39,130 bases of DNA. It comes from an uncultured Verrucomicrobiota bacterium (GTDB taxonomy: Bacteria; Verrucomicrobiota; Verrucomicrobiia; Limisphaerales; UBA9464). The position numbers were made by a program, and so were the translations under genes. Positions 32,980 to 39,130 of this stretch are shown here, piece after piece. The notes under the pieces are model-generated. The model did no database searches, was not told where the DNA came from, and worked only from the letters and a program-made list of their open reading frames with translations. Every line of letters begins with the position of its first letter. The stretch's first letter is position 1. The DNA is taken from contig CAITXU010000286.1 in assembly GCA_903896505.1 (NCBI GenBank), positions 1 to 39,130 on the forward strand, in the 5' to 3' direction.

Positions 32980-35900
32980 CTAGGCGTGGGGAAGTACGGG
33001 TTGTACCGGTGAAACCGGAGCGACAGGACCCGACGAAGAAGACTTGCCCCGGGCCACCAGCCTCATGACAACCACGTAAAAAACGGGCGTCAGGAAAAGC
33101 CCGAAGGCGGTGACTCCTATCATCCCGGAGAACACGGCCACCCCCATTGCCTGCCGCATCTCTGCACCGGCACCATGGGAAGAAACCAACGGGTAGACAC
33201 CGGCGATAAAGGCGATGCTGGTCATCAAAATCGGACGCAGCCGGAGATGGCACGCTTCGAGGGCGGCATCCACAATCGAAAGTCCCTCATGTTGTCGCGA
33301 ACGCGCAAACTCGACGATCAAAATGGCGTTTTTGCAGGCCAATCCCACAAGCACAATCAAACCGATTTGGGTGAAGATATTGTTATCCCCCCCCTTCAAC
33401 ATGACTCCCAGCATCGCACTCAGCAGGCACATGGGGACGATGAGCACAATCGCCAACGGAAGACTCAAGCTCTCATATTGGGCCGCAAGCACCAGAAACA
33501 CGAGCAGGAGGCATAGCGGAAAGACGTATACCGACGTGTTCCCCGCGATCCGCTGCTGATAAGCCAGTTCCGTCCACTCACGCTTGATACCCGACGGCAG
33601 GTTTTGGTCGACAAGGGTTTCTATGTAAGCCTCCGCCTGACCTGAACTGTACCCCCGGCTCGGAGCACCATTAATTTCCGCAGCCGGATAGCCGTTGTAA
33701 CGCATGACGCGGTCCGGACCATACCCTTCCTTGACTTGGATCAATGCGGCCAATGGCACCATTTGCCCGGTGGCGTTACGGGTCTTGAGTCGTCCGATGG
33801 CCTCGGGATGCTCGCGGAACGGCGCATCGGCCTGTGCGATGACCTGATAGGTGCGCCCAAAACGGTTGAAGTCGTTCACATAGAGCGACCCCAAATAAAT
33901 TTGCATCGTCTCAAACAGGTTCTGAAGTGGAACTCCCTGGGTCTTGGCCTTCACACGATCGACATCCGCGTCGACCTGCGGAACATTGATTTGAAAGGTC
34001 GAGTAAACCCCTTGGAGTACATTGGTGGCATACGCCTGACCAATGATGCCCCAAGTCGTTCGATACAAGGCTTCGTCCCCAAGATTCGCCCGGTCTTCCA
34101 GGAACAACTTGAATCCGCCACCCGTGCTCAGCCCGTTCACCGGTGGCGGCATGATGACGATGGTGCGGGCGTCCTGAATGACGGAGAACGCGGCGATCAA
34201 CTCGTCCCGGAGCGCAGGACCGGATAGTTTGGGGGACCGGCGCTTCTCAAATGGCTCCAAGGAAACGAAGATGATCCCTGAGTTCGGGCTCACGGTAAAA
34301 CCATTGGGTGATAATCCCGGGAAGGCAATGGACGCCTCGATTCCTGGAATCTTGAGGGCGATATCGGACATCCGACGAATCACCGCGTCGGTGCGGTCCA
34401 GTGAAGTGGCATCCGGCAATTGGGCCACGCAGATCAGGTATTGTTTGTCCTGCTCTGGAATGAATCCCCCAGGGACCATCTGAAAGACCTTCCCGGTCAA
34501 GAACAACAATCCGACGTAGACCAACAGGGCCAATGCAGCGACCCGAATCACCCGCCGCACCGCTTCAGTGTAGCGCGCTGAACTCCAATCAAAGAACCGA
34601 TTGAATGGGCGGAAAAGCCAGCCCAACACCGCTTCCAAAAACCTGGCGAACCAATCCTTCTTTGTATGGTGGTCTTGCAACAGCACAGCGCTCAAAGCGG
34701 GTGACAACGTCAGCGAGTTAAAGGCGCTGATGACCGTCGAGATCGCGATGGTGATGGCGAACTGTTTGTAGAACTGCCCCGTCAATCCGCTGATGAATGC
34801 CGTCGGAATAAAAACCGCGCACAAGACAAGAGCCGTCGCAACAATCGGACCGGTCACTTCATCCATCGCCCGCTGCGTGGCGGCTACCGGCGATAACCCG
34901 AGGCGAATGTTTCGTTCGACGTTTTCAACCACGACAATGGCATCGTCGACCACAATTCCAATCGCCAGCACTAATCCAAACAGGGAGAGAGCGTTGATGC
35001 TGAATCCCAACGCGGACATGACTGCAAAGGTTCCCACGAGGGAAACCGGCACCGCCACCAGCGGAATGATCGACGCCCGCCAGGTTTGCAGAAAGAGGAT
35101 GACCACAATCACGACCAAAATAATGGCCTCAAATAGAGTCTGAATGACCGCATGGATCGAATTGCGGACGAAGACGGTCGGGTCATACACCACATTATAA
35201 TCCAGCCCCTCCGGAAAATTCTTTTTCAACGTCGCCATTGCCGCACGCACGTCGTCGGAAAGCTGGATGGCGTTGGCCCCCGGTTGCTGAAATACCGGCA
35301 GTGCCACAGCCGATTTGTTGTTCAGCAAGGACCGCAACGCAAACTCGCTGGCACCGAGCTCAATCCGCGCAACGTCCTTCAAGAGCGTCTTTTCACCGTG
35401 CGGACCGACCTTGATGATGATGTTGCCAAACTCCTCCTCGGAGATCAGCCGCCCTTTGGCGTTAATCTGAAGTTCAAAAGCGACCGGGTTACTCACCGGC
35501 TGCTGGCCCACAGCGCCCGCCGCCACCTGAACGTTTTGCTCGCGAATCGCAGCGACGATATCGCTGGCCGTCAAGTTCCGCGCCGCCGCCCTATTCGGGT
35601 CCAGCCAGACACGCATCGCATAATCGCCGGAGCCAAAAATTTGGACCTGACCAACACCGGGTATCCGAGCCAGGACATCCTTGACCTGAAGAGTCGCATA
35701 GTTCCGAACATACACATCATCGTACCGGCCATTGGGCGAAAATAGATGGACCACCATCGTGAGGTCCGGCGTGGACTTGATGGTTAACACACCCAACCGC
35801 CGGACTTCTTCGGGCAGCTTGGGCAGCGCCTGGGAAACCCGGTTCTGCACGAGCACCTGGGCCTTGTCGATGTCCGTCCCCAACTTGAAGGTCACCGTCA

Positions 35901-36174
35901 GGGTCATGACCCCGTCACTCGTGGCCTGAGAGAAGATATAGAGTGAGTTTTCGACGCCGTTCAGCTGCTGTTCCAAGGGAACTGCCACCGTTTCCGAAAT
36001 CGTCTTCGGGTTGGCCCCGGGATAAACGGCACGGACCACGATTTGGGGTGGAACCACCTCCGGATATTCACTGACCGGCAATCGCAGAAGGGCGAGCAGC
36101 CCAACGAGAAAAATGACCACCGACAACACCCCGGCAAAGATGGGGCGGTGGATGAAGAAATGAGAAAATTTCAT
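32980..36174 (-). CDS. RND multidrug efflux permease (HAE1 family)
   Basis: A 1064-residue inner-membrane proton-drug antiporter, the usual length. MKFSHFFIHRPIFAGVLSVV is the family start. GIVVDDAIVVVENVER carries the Asp pair of the proton relay in TM4. NGVENSLYIFSQATSDG and KSTPDLTMVVHLFSP are typical porter-domain segments, and CKNAILIVEFARSRQHEG lies in the second half. It drives export of drugs, dyes or other amphiphiles; the substrate is not readable. It begins 25 bases after the adaptor gene. Confidence 0.97.
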   Translation of the reverse strand: MKFSHFFIHRPIFAGVLSVVIFLVGLLALLRLPVSEYPEVVPPQIVVRAVYPGANPKTISETVAVPLEQQLNGVENSLYIFSQATSDGVMTLTVTFKLGTDIDKAQVLVQNRVSQALPKLPEEVRRLGVLTIKSTPDLTMVVHLFSPNGRYDDVYVRNYATLQVKDVLARIPGVGQVQIFGSGDYAMRVWLDPNRAAARNLTASDIVAAIREQNVQVAAGAVGQQPVSNPVAFELQINAKGRLISEEEFGNIIIKVGPHGEKTLLKDVARIELGASEFALRSLLNNKSAVALPVFQQPGANAIQLSDDVRAAMATLKKNFPEGLDYNVVYDPTVFVRNSIHAVIQTLFEAIILVVIVVILFLQTWRASIIPLVAVPVSLVGTFAVMSALGFSINALSLFGLVLAIGIVVDDAIVVVENVERNIRLGLSPVAATQRAMDEVTGPIVATALVLCAVFIPTAFISGLTGQFYKQFAITIAISTVISAFNSLTLSPALSAVLLQDHHTKKDWFARFLEAVLGWLFRPFNRFFDWSSARYTEAVRRVIRVAALALLVYVGLLFLTGKVFQMVPGGFIPEQDKQYLICVAQLPDATSLDRTDAVIRRMSDIALKIPGIEASIAFPGLSPNGFTVSPNSGIIFVSLEPFEKRRSPKLSGPALRDELIAAFSVIQDARTIVIMPPPVNGLSTGGGFKLFLEDRANLGDEALYRTTWGIIGQAYATNVLQGVYSTFQINVPQVDADVDRVKAKTQGVPLQNLFETMQIYLGSLYVNDFNRFGRTYQVIAQADAPFREHPEAIGRLKTRNATGQMVPLAALIQVKEGYGPDRVMRYNGYPAAEINGAPSRGYSSGQAEAYIETLVDQNLPSGIKREWTELAYQQRIAGNTSVYVFPLCLLLVFLVLAAQYESLSLPLAIVLIVPMCLLSAMLGVMLKGGDNNIFTQIGLIVLVGLACKNAILIVEFARSRQHEGLSIVDAALEACHLRLRPILMTSIAFIAGVYPLVSSHGAGAEMRQAMGVAVFSGMIGVTAFGLFLTPVFYVVVMRLVARGKSSSSGPVAPVSPVQPVLPHA

Positions 36175-36199
36175 GCGCAGTCAGCCCTTGAAATCGGGA

Positions 36200-37393
36200 T
36201 CACGGTTTTGCGGCCGCCAGCTTTTCTGGCTGCACCGGCATGCCCGGTTGGACCCGCACCAACCCGTTGACCACCACCAACTCTCCCTCCTTGAGCCCCT
36301 CGCGTACCACCCGCTTACCGCCAATGGTTGGACCCAGTTTGACGGCCCGGTAAGCGACCGTGTTTGAAGACGTCAGAGTCAGCACAAACTTCTGGCTCTG
36401 GTCGGTGCCAATGGCTGACTCGGCAATCATGACCGTGGGCTTGGACGCGCTGCTCGGCACTCGTAGACGCGCAAAAAGTCCGGGAAGGAATCGTCCCTCG
36501 GGATTCGGCACCCGAACCCGGACTACAATGCTTCCAGTATTTCCATCGACTCGGTTGTCGAACGACTCCACCTCTCCAAGGGTCGGAAATCCTGTCTCGT
36601 CCCCCAATCCAACCTCGACTTGAATCGGGCCATTGGTTGAACCCAATCGACCTTCACGCCGTAACCGACTGATCTTGAGGAACGACGCCTCGTCCACGTC
36701 GGCGTACACGTAAATCGGGTCCAGCGACACCACGGTGGTCAGAAGGCTGTTGAATCCTGAGGTGCCACTCACAAAGTTGCCCGCCGTAATCAGAGCCCGA
36801 CTGACCCGTCCGGAGATCGGCGATTTAACCTCGGTATATTCCAGGTCGAGCCTTGCATTTTCATGCGCTGCCTTGGCCGCCATCTCCTGAGCCCGGGCCT
36901 CGGAAAGCTTCGATTTCCTCGCCTCCACCTCCTCCACCGAAATGGCATTCTTCAAGAGCAACTGCTCTGCTCGCTTTGCTTCTCGTTCCACGTTGCCAAG
37001 ACGGGATTGCGCTCGGTTGAGCTCGGCTGCCGTCGAGTCAAACGCGGTTTGATTCCATCGGGGATCGATAACGAAGAGGACATCCCCCTTCTGGACCAGT
37101 TGCCCACTTTGAAATCGAACCTCCTGAATATATCCGCTAACCCGTGGACGAATCTCGACCGACTCCACCGCATCAAATCTACCTGTAAACTCCTCGTGTT
37201 CAATGATTTCTCTGCTCTCGACCGGCGCGACGGTCACTGTGGGCGACATCGGTCCACCCGATGCCACGGACGCGGACTTGGGTCCGCAACCAATCCATCC
37301 AGTTACCGCCGAAAGCAAAAGGACCGAGGCTCCAAAAAGCCGCTGAAATGAAAAATGGAACCGCAATCGCGGTGAAGCAGGATGCAAAGCCAT
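36200..37393 (-). CDS. RND efflux periplasmic adaptor lipoprotein
   Basis: A 397-residue membrane-fusion protein that bridges the permease and the channel. The signal ends in a lipobox (TGWIGCGPK), so it is anchored to the inner membrane. The barrel-sandwich hybrid half starts at RPRVSGYIQEVRFQSGQLVQKGDVLFVID, seen as VSGYIQEVRFQSGQ and KGDVLF. A hairpin of coiled coil, and then GRVSRALITAGNFVSG, complete it. It is the first gene of the efflux operon. The leader of about 150 bases holds a TetR-type dyad and a second palindrome. Confidence 0.93.
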   Translation of the reverse strand: MALHPASPRLRFHFSFQRLFGASVLLLSAVTGWIGCGPKSASVASGGPMSPTVTVAPVESREIIEHEEFTGRFDAVESVEIRPRVSGYIQEVRFQSGQLVQKGDVLFVIDPRWNQTAFDSTAAELNRAQSRLGNVEREAKRAEQLLLKNAISVEEVEARKSKLSEARAQEMAAKAAHENARLDLEYTEVKSPISGRVSRALITAGNFVSGTSGFNSLLTTVVSLDPIYVYADVDEASFLKISRLRREGRLGSTNGPIQVEVGLGDETGFPTLGEVESFDNRVDGNTGSIVVRVRVPNPEGRFLPGLFARLRVPSSASKPTVMIAESAIGTDQSQKFVLTLTSSNTVAYRAVKLGPTIGGKRVVREGLKEGELVVVNGLVRVQPGMPVQPEKLAAAKP

Positions 37394-37443
37394 GGGAATT
37401 AAAAAGGACCCGAAGACAAATCCGGTTGCGGTTGATCGAGCTG

Positions 37444-37455
37444 AATCTCGAGATT
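37444..37455. promoter_or_regulatory. Perfect 12-base palindrome in the efflux leader
   Basis: AATCTCGAGATT lies about 50 bases before the adaptor start. It may be a protein-binding site in the leader; no family is identified. Confidence 0.35.
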
Positions 37456-37505
37456 GGCTTTGCCCACTGCGGGCTATCCAATCGCGCCGAGCAAGGCTAC
37501 CATAC

Positions 37506-37521
37506 TTGACCGTTCAGTCAA
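37506..37521. promoter_or_regulatory. TetR-type operator upstream of the RND genes
   Basis: Read on the minus strand, TTGACTGAACGGTCAA is a near-perfect dyad of the form TTGAC(N6)GTCAA, the commonest TetR/AcrR operator shape. Its first half is also a good -35 element (TTGACT). The site lies about 113 bases before the adaptor start and just beyond the stop of the serine hydrolase gene. No TetR-family gene is encoded in the window. Binding is inferred from the dyad only. Confidence 0.6.
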
Positions 37522-37540
37522 CTATTGTCGGCTTCCGAAA

Positions 37541-38782
37541 TCAATTGGAGCGGCGGACCCGCGATGGCTGTAGAACCGGGTCCTGCGGCAGCACCGGAAG
37601 GGCATTGGTGAACCGGGAGAAATCAACATCAGTCAGTGCTTCCGCCGCCAAAGTGCTGAGCTGAGAACGAAGCCCACCCGTCGTTCCCTCTTCGCTCGGA
37701 TGATTTCGGTTCGACAATAAAACCACAAAGGTCTGCGAGTACGGATCAATCCAAAGGGAGGTGCCTGTCCACCCCGTGTGTCCATAGGATCCCAGCGGAA
37801 AGTGCGCTCCACGCAGCCCGGCGTATGGCGAATCAATATCCCAACCCAGTCCCCGACGGGCGGTAACTCCCGGCGGAGTTTGTACCCCCGTCATGAGGTC
37901 GACCGTTGCCGGTTTGAAAATGACATGACCGTCCAAAGACCCCTTTTGCAGCATCATCCGGCAAAATCGGGCAACGTCAGAAGCCGTTGTAAATAGACCC
38001 GCGTGCCCCGCCACGCCTCCCATGGCCCGCGAAGTCGGATCATGAACCACCCCGCGAAAGACGGAATCCCCAACCCTTTCAGTCGGTGCCACCCGTCCCC
38101 GAAGTTCAGAATCGGGGCGAAATCCGGTGTCCGTCATTCCCAACGGCTGATAAATCCTCCGACGGGAATATTCATCCAGAGAATATCCCGAAACCCGCCG
38201 AACCAGCTCACCCAACAAGATAAAATTGACGTCGCTATATGTGAATTTGGTTCCGGGTATGGTCGCAAGTTTGACTCCGCAGGCCTTTTCAATTCCGGCC
38301 TCATACCCTGCCCAATGCGACGCAAGTTCAATCCCGGGCGGCAGGCCGGAAGTATGTGTCAGCATCAGCCGCAGCGTGATGTGGTTGGAACGGGCAGCGA
38401 GAAACTCTGGGAAATAGCGCTCAATGGGGTCGTCCAGAGAAACCCGCCCCGATTCCACCAGGCACATCACCGAAGGAGTCGTGGCCAGAACCTTGGTCAG
38501 CGAAGCGGCATCAAATATCGTATCCTCGGTCATCACCTCGGTCACCGGCCAAACGGAACGCCGACCAAATGCCTTATGGAAAGAACTGCCGCCATGTTCC
38601 AGCCAGAGAACCCCGCCTGGCAGGTTGGTGGCCGCAATCTGTTTCAGAACGGCAGCTTCCATCTGATGAAGAACCTCTGGACGAAAAGCCGGCTCCGCCG
38701 CCTCAACGGAGGGAACCAAAATCACCAACCACGCCAACAACAAAATCCAGGTCGTACAAAGCCAGTGTAAGCTCGGGTTCAT
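37541..38782 (-). CDS. Class C beta-lactamase-fold serine hydrolase (S12), exported
   Basis: A protein of about 413 residues with a signal peptide ending near VEAAEP. The S12/penicillin-binding fold motifs are SLTK (Ser nucleophile and Lys, in FDAASLTKVLA), YSDVN (Tyr-x-Asn), and HTGWTG (the KTG-box equivalent with His-Thr-Gly). It could be a beta-lactamase, esterase, D-aminopeptidase or peptidoglycan enzyme; the HTG triad is typical of esterase and carboxypeptidase relatives as much as of lactamases. An open frame allows a TTG start at 38794, but the ATG at 38782 with an upstream GGGG is preferred. It lies upstream of the RND operon on the same strand. Confidence 0.88.
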   Translation of the reverse strand: MNPSLHWLCTTWILLLAWLVILVPSVEAAEPAFRPEVLHQMEAAVLKQIAATNLPGGVLWLEHGGSSFHKAFGRRSVWPVTEVMTEDTIFDAASLTKVLATTPSVMCLVESGRVSLDDPIERYFPEFLAARSNHITLRLMLTHTSGLPPGIELASHWAGYEAGIEKACGVKLATIPGTKFTYSDVNFILLGELVRRVSGYSLDEYSRRRIYQPLGMTDTGFRPDSELRGRVAPTERVGDSVFRGVVHDPTSRAMGGVAGHAGLFTTASDVARFCRMMLQKGSLDGHVIFKPATVDLMTGVQTPPGVTARRGLGWDIDSPYAGLRGAHFPLGSYGHTGWTGTSLWIDPYSQTFVVLLSNRNHPSEEGTTGGLRSQLSTLAAEALTDVDFSRFTNALPVLPQDPVLQPSRVRRSN

Positions 38783-38901
38783 GACAGACCCCAATTAATC
38801 CTCACAAAACGATTGTTTTCCAATTCATTCAGACGGTCGCTCGCGATATCCGCGAACCAATTCGGGTGATTCTGCAACGAGTAGCAGGTAATTCCGGTAA
38901 C

Positions 38902-38913
38902 AAAGGGACAGGT
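38902..38913 (+). repeat. Motif AAAGGGACAGGT upstream of right RAYT
   Basis: Identical to the 12-mer beside the left transposase but about 42 bases from this start codon. The two are in opposite orientation relative to the window. A possible terminal or recognition sequence of RAYT elements. Confidence 0.5.
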
Positions 38914-38955
38914 CATTTGTTTGACACATTTCCTTCCCTCGCGTACTTTCCTCCT

Positions 38956-39130
38956 ATGCGACAGGCTCGCTTGAAGTTGGATTCTGGTGTGGGACCGGCG
39001 TACTACCATTGCATTTCGCGGGTGGTGGAGCGGCGGATGGCCTTTGGTCCCAATGAGAAGGAGCAGTTTGTCCATTGGATGCAGGCGTACGCCGGGTTCT
39101 GTGGAGTTCGGGTGCTCACCTACTGCATCA
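38956..39130 (+). CDS. REP-associated (Y1/RAYT) transposase, 5' part only
   Basis: The first 58 codons are present; the rest lies beyond the window. The product begins MRQARLKLDSG and continues into YYHCISRVVERR, the same start as the left-edge transposase. HUH and Tyr motifs fall outside. NEKEQFVHWM and AYAGFCG are identical in both. A TTGACA with 17-base spacing to TACTTT lies at 38921-38949 and could drive it. This would start transcription close to the ATG. Confidence 0.8.
   Translation, partial: MRQARLKLDSGVGPAYYHCISRVVERRMAFGPNEKEQFVHWMQAYAGFCGVRVLTYCI

Noticed and set aside
37541..38782. Calling the serine hydrolase an AmpC beta-lactamase
   Set aside because: The SxxK, YxN and HTG motifs are shared with esterases and carboxypeptidases, and no ampR-like regulator is nearby.
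1..39130. CRISPR array, tRNA or rRNA gene
   Set aside because: No run of regularly spaced repeats was seen, and every intergenic gap is short and lacks cloverleaf-like or rRNA sequence.

Overview
The window is GC-rich, gene-dense bacterial chromosome. It most likely comes from a Verrucomicrobiota species of the Pedosphaera/Limisphaera kind. The reasons are a DUF2231 plus planctomycete-type cytochrome c protein, a secreted RCC1 protein with a C-terminal tail ending in FWRGEAAP, Tat-exported DUF4832 and amidohydrolase proteins, and REP-associated (Y1/RAYT) transposases. The phylum is an inference from gene content, not from a marker tree. No rRNA, tRNA or CRISPR array was seen. No intergenic stretch reaches 300 bases.

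Layout. A RAYT-like transposase is cut by each window edge: minus strand at 1-359 and plus strand from 38956. The two point away from each other. Next to the left one lie a small secreted Cys protein and mobA, then convergent mutS and divergent hemB. From 5.1 to 11.1 kb there are a DUF4832 protein with a PAP2 phosphatase, a Tat-type amidohydrolase lipoprotein, purK and an MFS transporter. From 11.1 to 12.7 kb there is a BlaI-type repressor with an M56 membrane protease, followed by a tightly packed minus-strand trio (DUF2007-like, slyX, Rrf2 regulator). An orphan sugar-type ABC ATPase faces a MerA/Lpd-like flavoprotein, and a long inverted repeat sits between them. Then come rmuC, a coiled-coil membrane protein, an LRR protein and a secreted glutathione peroxidase.

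From 26.7 down to 20.5 kb a minus-strand run carries gltB, a double-ACT protein and a GT4 glycosyltransferase with gaps of about 12 bases. From 37.4 down to 26.8 kb another minus-strand run carries an RND efflux adaptor, its permease and its outer-membrane channel, then a DUF2231/cytochrome c protein, ppk1 and a frameshifted RCC1 propeller gene. A serine hydrolase of the class-C beta-lactamase fold lies upstream of this run. A TetR-type operator sits between the hydrolase and the efflux genes.

Most genes are core metabolism or envelope functions: glutamate synthesis, haem, purine, Mo-cofactor, mismatch repair, polyphosphate and efflux. I do not see a clear new defence or biosynthetic system. 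The most unusual structures are the inverted repeat that contains both stop codons of two convergent genes, the RAYT pair with its shared upstream motif, the one-base frameshift in the RCC1 gene, and the efflux operator that has no regulator gene beside it.
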